DNA of 64,000 bases from Leptobrachium leishanense (Eukaryota > Chordata > Amphibia > Anura > Megophryidae), in the NCBI GenBank assembly GCA_009667805.1, contig CM019071.1, positions 50,978,101 through 51,042,100 of the forward strand. The letters run 5' to 3'. Positions 31,000 to 40,988 of this stretch are shown here, piece after piece (position 1 is the first letter of the stretch; every line of letters starts with the position of its first letter). The position numbers and the translations under genes are program-made. The notes under the pieces are model-generated. The model saw nothing but the letters and a program-made list of their open reading frames with translations, had not been told where the DNA came from and did not search any database.

Positions 31000-31001
31000 A
31001 T

Positions 31002-33101
31002 TTATCTGAACTTCTGTCCAAATTAGGTGACTTGATTAATAAACAGGAGGAACAACTCTATAGACTGGAGGAGCAAGATCGTAGACTAGAGGAGTAGTAT
31101 CATAGGATGGATCAATTTGCTCAGGCTTTGGGCCTACTCCTGAATCAACCTAAGGAGTTAGGTCAGGCGTCACCACCCTCCACTCCTAATGAGGCTCCCC
31201 AAACTGTATCTGTCTCTTCTATGATTGCTTCTGGAGTATCTCATGTGAGTTTAAAGACACCTACTTGATTCAGTGGAAATTCTGGTTTATGCAGAGGGTT
31301 CATAACCCAAATTGATATCATGTTTGAGTTAAATCCAGGTATGTGTCCAACAGAGCTAAGGTGGGTTATGTGATTAACCACCTGACTGCGAAAGCTCTAC
31401 TGTGGGCAACCCCTTTATGGAAATTAAAGAAACCAGTGATTTATAATTATGCTGCACTTATGAATGACTTGAGACGTACATTTGACCCTGCTCGAAGGGC
31501 TACAGGGGCAGCCAGAGCCTTGTGGTGTATTTCCCAGGGCAACCGCCGTGTTGCTGACTATGCCATAGAACTCAAAAAATAGCAGCAGAATTACAGTGGC
31601 AAAATGAAGTGCTTGTTATGGTGTTTCTCGGGACTTTCAGAGAATGTTATGAATGAATTAGCACCTTTTGTCTTTGCCTGAAGGACTAGAAAATCTGACT
31701 ATTGTATTGCTCTTGATGATCAGATATGAGACAGAAGGTCTGATCGTAGCAAGTCACATAAACAACCTCACAGTACATGTTCTATTCCCAGGTCTGTTCA
31801 TGCTGTATCTCCTCCCAGACCCATGCCTGCTGAACCAGAGCTTATGCAAATAGGTTTTTCTAGTTTATCTGAGGAGAGACAATTTCGCCTTAGAGAAGGC
31901 CTCTGTTTTTACTGTGCAGACAAACGTTATTTTTGTTCACAATGCCCTAAGAGACCGAAGACGTCTAACGTGTCACAAGCGAGCATGGTATCCCCTGAAA
32001 GAATGGTTCTAGGTACCACCGTCGTGTCTCTCGTATCTAAAAAGAAAAGAAAGAAAATCTCGAGTGGTAGTGCCTGTAACCATTGGTTGGGAAAAGGTCA
32101 AATTTGACACTGAGGCATTACTGGATTCTGGGTCTGCAGGAAATTTTCTGGACTCTAGGTTTGCTGCCATTCACCAAGTGCCTCTGGTTGAGAGAGGTAC
32201 CACTTCTCATTGAGAGTATCGATGGCAGGAGGTTGACAAGTCCTCATGTCACGCATCAAACTGTTCCTGTATCTTTTAGCACTGGTGTTCTTTATAAAGA
32301 GAAAATACAGTTACAAATTGAGTTTCCCACCGTGCCTATCATCATATTGGACTATCCATGGTTGGCTAAACACAACCCAGTGGTGAACTGGGGAAAAGGG
32401 AAGTTGGAATCGTGGGTATCAAAATGCTGGTCCAGATGTCTGGGCATGACTGCTACTGTTGGTAGCTTGAATGTAGTCACTGCTCCTCCACTCTACTGTA
32501 GTACCCGAGTGGTACAAAGACTTAAAGGAGGTGTTTGATAAGGGTAAATCCGAGATCTTGCCACCTCACAGGCCGTATGATTGTGCCATAGACATATTAT
32601 CAGGCACCGTGCCTCCAAGAGTATCCACTTTCTCAGAAAGAAAATGATATTATGGAAGAATATATACGTGAAAACCTAGCTAAAGGGTTCATACGTCGTT
32701 CTTCCTCTCCTGCGGGAGCGGGTTTCTTCTTTGTGTCTAAAAAGGAGGGGGATTTAAGACCTTGCATTGACTATAGAGGGTTAAACAGAATCACTATACG
32801 TAATGCCTATCCCATCCCTTTTAATATCCGAGTTGTTCGACTGCTTAAGAGATGCCAAAATTTACACGAAGTTGGATCTTCGTGGTGCATACAATTTGGT
32901 GAGAATCAAGGAGGACCACGAGAGGAAGACTGCCTTTAATACTCGCAGTGGTCATTATGAGTATTTAGTTATGCCTTTTGGCATATGCAATGCGCCTGCA
33001 GTCTTCCAAGTCTTTATAAATGATGTCCTGAGGGATTTTTTGCAAGTCTTTGTAATCGTCTATTTAGATGATATTCTGATATATTCTCCTGATGTTGAGA
33101 C
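31002..33101 (+). pseudogene. G1 Gypsy gag-pol: gag, protease, 5' half of reverse transcriptase
   Basis: Continues G1 after the 6.9-kb insertion. Gag: coiled-coil start (INKQEEQLYRLEEQ, about 31037), a stop at about 31096, the capsid-like ALLWATPLWKLKKP..F segment, and a zinc knuckle CFYCADKRYFCSQC (about 31904) in which the usual His is Tyr. Protease: LLDSGSAGNF (about 32118), the aspartyl active site. Reverse transcriptase: [53 protein letters not shown] and the [12 protein letters not shown] active site at 33058-33093. hAT2 cuts it eight residues later. Stops and frameshifts (about 31265, 31340, 31580, 32070, 32190, 32820) make it non-functional. Confidence 0.93.
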
Positions 33102-33557
33102 TAGGGATGAGCTGTTCGGTTCGATCGGTTCGGAGTTCGCATCGAACATAGCATGTTCGCATGTTTGCGAACTACGAACATTTCCGCTTGTTTGTCGCGT
33201 GTTCGCCCACAATGCACCACAATGGACCACAATGCACTTTTCCACTGGCCTGAAGCTTGTAATTGGCTACAGCCTTGCACCTGACCACAGGTCAGGTGCA
33301 AGACAGGTTCAACACTATGCCAATCACGGCTCAGAGTCCTGATTGGGCAAATTTTGCCCAATCATGGGCTCACAGAGCTAAGTCCCGCAGCACACTATAT
33401 AAGGCTTCCACACAGCGCTTCTGCACGCGTTTGAGAGGAGATTTCATAGGAGATTGTTGTTGTGTTAGTATGTGTTCTTACTGCCAGTCTGCCACCAGCT
33501 ACTGGGGGGTCTCATTTCTACCAAATATCTGGCAACTGTTGTAATCTTTGTGCTCAC

Positions 33558-34234
33558 TAGGGATGTGCGTTTCGGGTTTCGGAATTTTCATGAAATTTCC
33601 CAATTCGTGCATTCGAATTCGGCCGATTTTTCCGAAAATTTTCAGATCCGAAAACGGCAGAACCGAAAAAACTTTCGCGCCGAAACGAAAACTTTTCGGA
33701 TTTTCGAATGGAGTAGAAATGTGTAAAATCAAAATTCATTTATGTTCAATTCGTGATTTCGGCTCCATTCCTGATTTCGGTTCCATTTCAGTAATTTCGG
33801 ACATCATATTTATAGCGCTGATTCTGTAATAAAATTTTGTATCATTCCCATCTCAATGTATCCTTCCTGGAAAACATGCGAAATCTCATTGTATCCTTCC
33901 CGGGAAACCAGAGAAATCTCTATGTATCCTTCTTGTAAAACATGAGAAATCTCAATGTATCCTTCTTGTAAAACATGAGAAATCTCAATGGCAGAATTAT
34001 CATATCGGCAGAATTATCGTATTGTATAATTATCGTATCCGAAAAACCATTAGTTTACGTCAAAACGAATAGACACTTTGAAACGAGGAGAACAGACATT
34101 ACGAAAATTTCCGAAATCATGAAAAAAAGTCGATAAGAAAATCGAATCGAAACGGAAATCGGCCGAACGAGTCGAAACGAAAATTTACAAAATCCGAACG
34201 AATCGAACTGAAAAAAAATCAGTGCACAAGCCTA
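33558..34234. mobile_element. hAT-type MITE, 677 bp, duplication GTGCTCAC
   Basis: TAGGGATGTGC... at 33558 and ...GCACAAGCCTA at 34234 form imperfect terminal repeats. GTGCTCAC occurs at 33550-33557 and 34235-34242. The interior is dominated by CGAAAC/GTTTCG/TTCGGATT words and a short tandem repeat of CTCAATGTATCCTTCTTGTAAAACATGAGAAAT-type units (about 33850-33990). Non-coding, mobilised in trans. Confidence 0.95.
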
Positions 34235-35691
34235 GTGCTCACTCCCAGCAACTATTTTGGGGGCTCAGTAATTTCTGCTAAATATTTGGGAATTGAGGTG
34301 ATCTGTGTCTTGTAACAGCCAGTGCCACACAGTATTTTGGGGGTCAGTAATTTCTACAAAATATCTGGGAATTGTTATAATCCGTGTGTTCTCACTGGCT
34401 GCCACCCGTCAGGGGGGTCTCACTGATTTATAGGAGGTTTCTGGGAATTGTAATCTGTCTTGTCACTGGCTGCCAGCTATCAGGGTGTCACACTGAGTTA
34501 TACCAGAGTTCTGTAAATCTTTAATCTTTATACCAGAGTTGAATCAGAGTTCTGTGTATATCTAATCTATATATCACTCACCATGTCTGAAAGAACAAAA
34601 GACAGGCAGACGCTCCCAGACACAGATAAGAGGGCAAGCAGCCCCTGTGTCAGGAGGCTGTGCCTCTGGTCGTGGTGGATATGGTGCATCCTCTGCAGGG
34701 GCACGCTTGTCCTTTCTAACTGGTGCTGGCCGTCTTAAGCAGCAGCAACATACTGAGGATTTGGTGGATTGGCTAACCAGGCCATCCGAATCCTCCGAGT
34801 CCTCTGCCAGCCAGGCTTGTAGTGCTTTACAGTCCACCTCAGCTGCCAAAACATCTAATGCAGCCTCCATGTCCACAGCTACTCCTGCCGTAGCCTCGCT
34901 ATCACACACGGAGGAGTCAGCTGAATTGTTTGACTACAATGACAGTGACATGCTGCTTGAGGATGCGCAGCAAGTACAATGCTCTGATTCAATCTCTGAA
35001 GTTGAGGAAGGGAGTATAATCAACCTAGAGGAAAGGGGTGCCAGTGATGACACACAAATAACTGGCACTCATGTTGCCCCAGTAGCTGCAGCATACTGCC
35101 AAGTTGGCTCCAGTGACGAGGAGATAGGGGATGATGACAATGATGATGAGGTCACTGACTCCACCTGGGTGCCTGATCGAACAGAGGAATCAAGTGAGGA
35201 GGAGGCACAGCAAATACGAGGCACAACATCCTCTATGACCAACCGTAGCACTAGCCAGTCCAAGGCATCAGATGTCAGAGCTGCTCAGGTGCAGAGCGCT
35301 GTTGTCTCAAAGCACACATCCAGGAACTCTGCTGTCTCCTGGGAAATCTTTAAGAAATGTGCAGCAGACCCCACCGTTGCTATTTGTAATCTATGTCAGA
35401 TGAGGCTCAAGCGTGGGAAAGACACCGGACGCTTGGGTACCACATGCTCGAGGTGAAATATGACCACCTGCCACGCATCCCGTTGGCACAAAACTTTGCG
35501 TCGGTCCTCCTCATCTGTCTCTACCCCCACTGTATGTCCTGCCATGTCATTGCCTGCTACAACCTCCACTGACAGGGATGATGCTACAGTAATGGATGTA
35601 CCAGCTCCTTCCTCACAATGTGACAGCAACACATCAGCTAAAGATTTACGTTGCCCAGCTGCTGCAGCGTAAGAAAAAATATAGTCTGAGA

Positions 35692-36387
35692 TGCAGGCTG
35701 ATCCCCAGTTGAGAGGGTTCTATCCCATATTCCTGGCTAGCTCTAAGGTCCTCCTTCTATGATGTATACAAAGATGGTGCCGCCCGGTGGAAGTTGCTGG
35801 ATGGCTAATTACAAATGAATACAGCTGAGTATGAAGGAGAAACTTGTGTATTTAAATGTGCTAATACACCTCCCATGTAATTCTGTTTTGTTTTTGCCAC
35901 TGAAGAAGGCTGTGTAACAGGTGAAACTCGTTTGGCTTGCTGATAAGTCTTTGATTTATTTATTTTTGATTAAATTAATTTTGTCTTAGCTTTCATTTAT
36001 TGGATTTTTTTCCATTTTTCTTTTCCACTGGCGAAAATCTACACTTATTTATCTGGTTATATTGTAAAGGTATCCAGGAGGACCGTTTTTGGGGTGAGCA
36101 GGTAATCCAATAATACCTGATACATCTCCATTTGAGGGCTGGCAGCTCTCTGTGTGAGTACGAGCAATTACGGATATTACTAAGCTTTCCCTTATCAGAC
36201 AATATTGCACCATATGCGCTTTTCTGTGTTTTGTTTTAGGTCCTACGTGTAAGAAGACTTCACCTGCTATTCTGCTTAAAGCCACCTGCCAAAGTGGGGC
36301 CACTTTTTCTATAAGGGACACTTCCAATCTTGTGCCTTTCCTCTGGGGACTTCTATGAAGCGCTAAACCCACACCCACCATCCCTTT
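35692..36387 (+). mobile_element. 696-bp non-coding insert carrying a hammerhead-like motif
   Basis: Sits between two ~470-bp copies of the same hAT2 segment (35222-35691 and 36388-36852). Its left junction falls right after AAGAAAAAATATAGT. It contains a hammerhead-like motif (35896-35936) followed by a T/A-rich tract (TTTGATTTATTTATTTTTGATTAAATTAATTTTG), the same order as in the 6.9-kb element arms and at 63516. No coding capacity. It may be a non-autonomous retroelement; the flanking duplication is far longer than a normal target duplication. Confidence 0.6.
35896..35936 (+). ncRNA. Hammerhead-ribozyme-like motif, second family member
   Basis: Reads GCCA-CTGAAGA-AGG-CTGT-GTA-ACAG-GT-GAAAC-TCGTT-TGGC. 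CUGAAGA fits the CUGANGA core (position 7 is variable in hammerheads). CUGU/ACAG can form stem II, GCCA/UGGC stem I, and GUU is a permissible cleavage triplet. Extra bases between core and stem II make activity doubtful. Confidence 0.45.
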
Positions 36388-37540
36388 CACAACATCCTCT
36401 ATGACCAACCGTAGCACTAGCCAGTCCAAGGCATCAGATGTCAGAGCTGCTCCGGTGCAGAGCGCTGTTGTCTCAAAGCACACATCCAGGAACTCTGCTG
36501 TCTGGGAGTTCTTTTTACGAAATGTGCAGCAGACCCCACCGTTGCTATTTGTAATCTATGTCAGATGAGACTCAAGCGTGGGAAAGACACCGGACGCTTG
36601 GGTACTACTTGTTTGAGGCGACATATGACCACCTGCCATGCATCCCGTTGGCGCAAAACTTTGCGTAGGTCCTCCTCCTCATCTGTCTCTACCCCCACTG
36701 TATGTCCTGCATGTCATTGCCTGCTACAACCTCCATTGACAGGGATGATGCTACAGTAATGGATGTACCAGCTCCTTCCTCACAATGTGACAGCATCCCA
36801 TCAGCTGAAGCTTTACGTTGCCCCAGCTGCTGCAGCATAAGAAAAAATATAGTCCCAAGCACAGCGTCTAAATGCCAGCTTAGCAAAATTACTCGCATTG
36901 CAGCTGCTGCCTTTCCAGCTGGTGGACTCTGCTCCCTTCCGTGAATTTGAATGTGCTGTACCACAGTGGCATGTTCCAAAATGCCATTACTTTTCACGGA
37001 AGGCCATTTCAGCACGTGGAAGACAATGTTATCGAGTCATTGGGAAAGGCAGTCAGCAGCAAGGTGCATGTGACTTTAGACACGTGGTCCAGCAAGCATG
37101 GACAGGGTCGTTACATTTACTTCATGGCACACTGGGTAACTCTGATTGCAGCTGGGAATGGTTGTCTGTGATAATGGCAGCAACATTCTCTCCGACCTAT
37201 GCCAGGGTAAATTGACGCATGTACCATGCCTAGCACACGTCCTAAATCTGGTGGTACAGCGTTTTCTAACCAAGTACCCAGGGCTGGCAGAGCTTCTCAG
37301 CCAGGCCAGGAAAGTCTGCAGCCACTTCAGATGGTCATTCCCATCAAGTGTTCGCCTGGCAGAAATTCAAAGAGAATTCCACCTTCCCACAAACCGTCTG
37401 ATCTGTGACATGCCCACCAGGTGGAACTCGACATTGGCATTGCTGCAGCATCTGCACAAGCAGCAGAGGGCCATCAATGAGTACCTGTGTGAGTATGGCA
37501 TAAGGAAATGTTCAGGTCAACTTGCCCCCCCCCCCGCAGG

Positions 37541-38330
37541 CACGCACATAATCTCCATAGACAATGGAGGTTGTTTCCACAGGTGTACTGTGATAGTCCA
37601 TAGAGACAGGAGGGTCTGACTCCTCAGGTATGGGGGTCTCGTACTCCATGGGCAGTTTGGGTTCTTCCTCTCCTGCATAGTCCTCCACCGACTCCCTACC
37701 CCTGGGTACAGTGGGCTTGAGTCTTCTGGGTGCAGGCTTAGGTGTTGGAGGTTTTCTGGGCATAGGCTTTGGAACTGGGGGCCTAGGAACAGGCTTGGGT
37801 ACCCAAGATCTCTTAGGAGCAGGCTTGGGCTCAGGTGCAGTGAGCTTAGCATGGGGTGCCTCTTTAAGCACCAAAGTTTTTTCAAACAGTCTTTTTCATT
37901 GGTTTGCTGGGAGACCCTAGCCGTCTCGGGTGTGGGAGCTGGCCTTTTTGGGGGTCTTACGGGACAGGCTGAGAGCCAGTGGTCTCTTGAGGCACAGTAG
38001 ATACAGAGACTCTCTGCCATCCTCCTGGCGCTCCTCTGTAGTAAGCGGGCCTCTAGGTTTCTTTCCTGGGGCAACACACACTTTAGGAAGGGTGCTTCTT
38101 AGGGAGGCCATAACAGTCCATAGCTCCTCCACTACAATGCATAACAGGTGGGCCAGATCTTCCAGGGCTGGTAGCATCCCTGCGGGCTCAGTTGGTGGGC
38201 TTTGCATTATGTCAGGGTGGCACGTGGCATTTGCCATGGTGGGACCAATGTTCAGGTGGTTAGAGCCCTTTAGGCAGGGATATGCTGGAGGTACCTGGGA
38301 GTTAGCTGACTGAGGCGGGTCAGAGTCCAT
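37541..38330 (-). pseudogene. Gypsy gag fragment with CCHC zinc knuckle
   Basis: The ATG at 38330 (MDSDPPQSAN) begins a gag-like protein. After a frameshift near 38050 the reading continues in another frame that contains CIYCASRDHWLSACP (38005-37961), a C-X2-C-X4-H-X4-C nucleic-acid-binding knuckle. A Pro-rich tail of PKPxPR-type repeats follows (37850-37680). Most of the capsid region between start and knuckle is missing, so the copy is internally deleted as well as truncated. Confidence 0.75.
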
Positions 38331-38670
38331 GGCGAGGTACAAAGGGAGCAAGCAAAAGAGTAGTCAGGACGGTCCGTGGTCTGTGGCTGGCAGCAATGAG
38401 GCAAGGTCGGTGGGTCAAGCAGGGTCTGGTACACGGTTAATAGCAGGATAACAGAGAGGGGTCAGAACACTTTCAGGGAATGACTTGCAATGCAAAGCCA
38501 AGTTGCACAGGGGAGGATTCTCTTTTTGACATACTGGAGGGTGTGGTGTGTGTTTGGTGTTTACACTTTGGTTAACCCCTATCAGTGCTGGCAAGGTCTG
38601 AAGCAGTACTTTACATGGTTAGTACTGATGTAGGTCTGGTTGTTGCACACACGGGTGCTGATCCCTGACA
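37541..38670 (-). mobile_element. Second Gypsy-type element, LTR plus gag start, minus strand
   Basis: On the minus strand an LTR starts TGTCAGGGATCAGCACCC at 38670 and runs through a pyrimidine-rich part (GACCTTGCCTCATTGCTGCC..) to a gag ATG at 38330. The fragment stops inside gag at 37541. The hAT2 sequence between the equivalents of 11525 and 11716 in hAT1 is deleted at this junction, so insertion was followed by a deletion. No second LTR is present. Confidence 0.75.
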
Positions 38671-39489
38671 CTCTCAAGGCCACAGGCTTTATGTCGACAG
38701 CATTCCTGCGGGTCCTCAGATCAGACAGGAGGATGAGGAGGAGGAATATTTAAGTTGTGGGGGCATTGAAGGTGGGGATTCCTCAAGGGAGGGTTTTGTT
38801 TCCCCAGAAACTAGGGATGAGCTGTTCGGTTCGGACAGGTCGGAGTTCGGGCCGAACTTAGCCTGTTCGGTTAGATCGCGAACTCCGAACATTTCCGGGT
38901 GTTCGGAGTAGGTTCGACCACAATGCATCACAATGGCCAACAATGCACTTTCCCACTGGCCTGAATCTTGTATTTGGCTACAGCCTTGCACCTGACCACA
39001 GGTCTGGTGCAAGACAGGTTAAACAGTATGGCAATCACGGCTCAGAGTCCTGATTGGGCAAATTTTGCCCAGTCATGGGCTCATAGAGCTAAGTCCCGCA
39101 GCACACTATATAACGTTTCCACGCATAGCTACAGCACGCATTTGAGAGGAGATTTCATAGGAGATTGTTGTTCTGCGTTGCTACTGCCGGTCTGCCACGC
39201 TACTGGGGGGTCTCATTTCTACCAAATATCTGGGAATTTAGGTGATGTGTGTCTTGTCACTGTGCCAGCAAGTATTTTGGGGGTTGCAAATTTCTTTAAA
39301 ACATTTGTGAATTGAGGTGATCTGTCTCTTGTCACACAGCCAGTACCACGCAGTATTTTGGGGCTCACTATAATTTCTACAAAACATTTGGGAATTGAGG
39401 TGATCTTCTGTGTCTTGCCACTGCCAGCAAGTATTTTGGGGCTCACTAATTTCTACAAAATGTTTGGGAATTGTTATAATCCATGTGTT

Positions 39490-40090
39490 CTCACTGGCTA
39501 CCACCCATCAAGTGGTCTCACTGATTTATAAGAGGTTTCTGAGATTTGTAATCTGTGGCTTCTCACTGCCACCCATCAAGGGGTCTCACTGATTTATAGG
39601 AGGTTTCACTGCCACCCATCAAGGGGTCTCACTGATTTATAGGAGGTTTCACTGCCACCCATCAAGGGGTCTCACTGATTTATAGGAGGTTTCACTGCCA
39701 CCCATCAAGGGGTCTCACTGATTTATAGGAGGTTTCTGAGATTTGTAATCTGTGGCTTCTCACTGCCACCCATCAAGAGGTCTCACTGATTTATAGGAGG
39801 TTTCACTGCCACCCATGAAGGGGTCTCACTGATTTATAGGAGGTTTCACTGCCACCCATCAAGGGGTCTCACTGATTTATAGGAGGTTTCTGAGATTTGT
39901 AATCTGTGGCTTCTCACTGCCACCCATCAAGGGGTCTCACTGATTTATAGGAGGTTTCACTGCCACCCATCAAGGGGTCTCACTGATTTTATAGGTGTTT
40001 CACTGCCACCCATCAAGGGGTCTCACTGATTTATAGGAGGTTTCTGAGATTTGTAATTTGTGTCTTCTCACTGCCACCCATCAGGGGGTC
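39490..40090 (+). repeat. Expanded minisatellite in the hAT3 left region
   Basis: Two interleaved unit lengths: a ~43-bp unit (CACTGCCACCCATCAAGGGGTCTCACTGATTTATAGGAGGTTT) in runs, and a ~72-bp version with an extra CTGAGATTTGTAATCTGTGGCTT. About 12 units in 600 bp, nearly identical, so the expansion is recent and specific to this copy. Confidence 0.93.
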
Positions 40091-40852
40091 ACACTGCATT
40101 TTAGGAGGTTTCTGCGAATTGTAATCTGTGTCTTGTCACTGTTGCTAGCTATCAGGGGTCCTATTAGGGGGTCTCACTGACTTGTAGCAGATTTCTGCGA
40201 ATCGTAGTTTGTGTCTTGTCACTGGCACCCATCAGGGGGTCTCATTGATTTATAGGAGGTTTCTGGGAATTGTAATCTGTGCCTTGTCACTGGCTGCCAG
40301 CTATCAGGGTGTCTCACTGAGTTATACCAGAGTTCTGTAAATATTTAATCTTTACACCAGAGTTGAATCAGAGTTCTGTATATATTTAATATATCACTAA
40401 CCATGTCTGAAGGAACAAAAAGGACAGGCAGATGCTCCCAGACACAGATAAGAGGGCAAGCAGCCCCTGTGTCAGGAGGCTGTGCCTCTGGTCGTGGTGG
40501 ATATGGTGCATCCTCTGCAGGGGCACGCTTGTCCTTTCTAACTGGTGCTGGCCGACTTAAGCAGCAGCAATATACAGAGGACTTGGTGGATTGGCTAACC
40601 AGGCCATCTGAGTCCTCCGAGTCCTCTGCCAGCCAGGCTTGTAGTTCTTTACAGTCCACCTCAGCTGCCAAAACATCTAATGCAGCCTCCATGTCCACAG
40701 CTACTCCTGCCGTAGCCTCGCTATCACACACGGAGGAGTCAGCTGAATTGCTTGACTACAATGACAGTGACATGCTGCTTGAGGATGCGCTGCAAGTACA
40801 GTGTTCTGATTCAATCTCTGAGGTTGAGGAAGGGAGTATAATCAACCTAGAG

Positions 40853-40988
40853 CAGGGGTCAGCAACCTTGGCTCCCTGATGTTTTGGGAACTACATTTCC
40901 CATGTGGCTCAGTCAACCTAATGGGTGACTGAGCATCATGGGAGATGTAGTTCTCAAAACATCAGGGAGCCAAGGTTGCTGACCCCTG
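40853..40988. mobile_element. Palindromic hAT-type MITE, 136 bp, duplication ACCTAGAG
   Basis: Starts CAGGGGTCAGCAACCTTGG and ends with its reverse complement; the two halves pair over about 60 bp with a short loop. ACCTAGAG flanks both sides (40845-40852 and 40989-40996). hAT2 shows the empty site at AACCTAGAGGAAAGG. CAGGGGT-type ends and 8-bp duplication indicate hAT, but a family different from hAT1-6. Confidence 0.95.

Larger units (their letters stand above)
24106..31001. mobile_element. 6.9-kb element with ~1.1-kb inverted arms, no ORF (foldback-like)
   Basis: Sits in the G1 gag start. Fifteen bases, TTATCTGAACTCCTG (24091-24105) and TTATCTGAACTTCTG (31002-31016), flank it with one mismatch, suggesting a target duplication longer than those of cut-and-paste elements. 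The arms 24193-25263 plus 26430-26452 (left) and 29914-30999 (right) are inverted copies; the left arm holds a later hAT MITE. Each arm carries one hammerhead-like motif directed outward. The ~3.5-kb centre has direct repeats and a hairpin but no recognised coding sequence. It could be two head-to-head copies of one retroelement or a true foldback transposon. Confidence 0.75.
33102..38811 (+). mobile_element. hAT2: left part of a second hAT copy inside G1
   Basis: Begins TAGGGATGAGCTGTTCGG at 33102, right after GTTGAGAC in the G1 reverse transcriptase. It contains the left terminal region, few subterminal repeats, a transposase frame and three insertions (MITE 33558-34234, hammerhead-bearing unit 35692-36387, Gypsy fragment 37541-38670). 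At 38811 it is cut by hAT3, which starts with the same terminus. No matching right end or second GTTGAGAC was found, so its right part is lost or has been exchanged with hAT3. Confidence 0.9.
34583..38811 (+). pseudogene. hAT2 transposase, partly duplicated and truncated
   Basis: ATG at 34583 with the same N-terminus as hAT1; a frameshift follows near 34610, and one open frame then runs from 34647 to 35456 through the acidic region and the first half of the BED finger (WEIFKKCAADPTVAICNLC). It breaks at CSR-stop (35454). After 35691 the gene is interrupted by a 696-bp insert; then 36388-36852 repeats the segment 35222-35691. The catalytic Asp block (VTLDTWSSKHGQ, about 37075) is followed by a deletion that joins VTLIAAG to MVVCDNGSN (about 37155). 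The CLAHVLNLVVQ and MPTRWNS motifs remain. A second insert begins at 37541; coding resumes at 38671 and ends at the hAT3 insertion. Confidence 0.9.

Noticed and set aside
39490..40090. CRISPR-like array of regularly spaced repeats
   Set aside because: The units are contiguous with no unique spacers, sit in a eukaryotic transposon and are an ordinary minisatellite.
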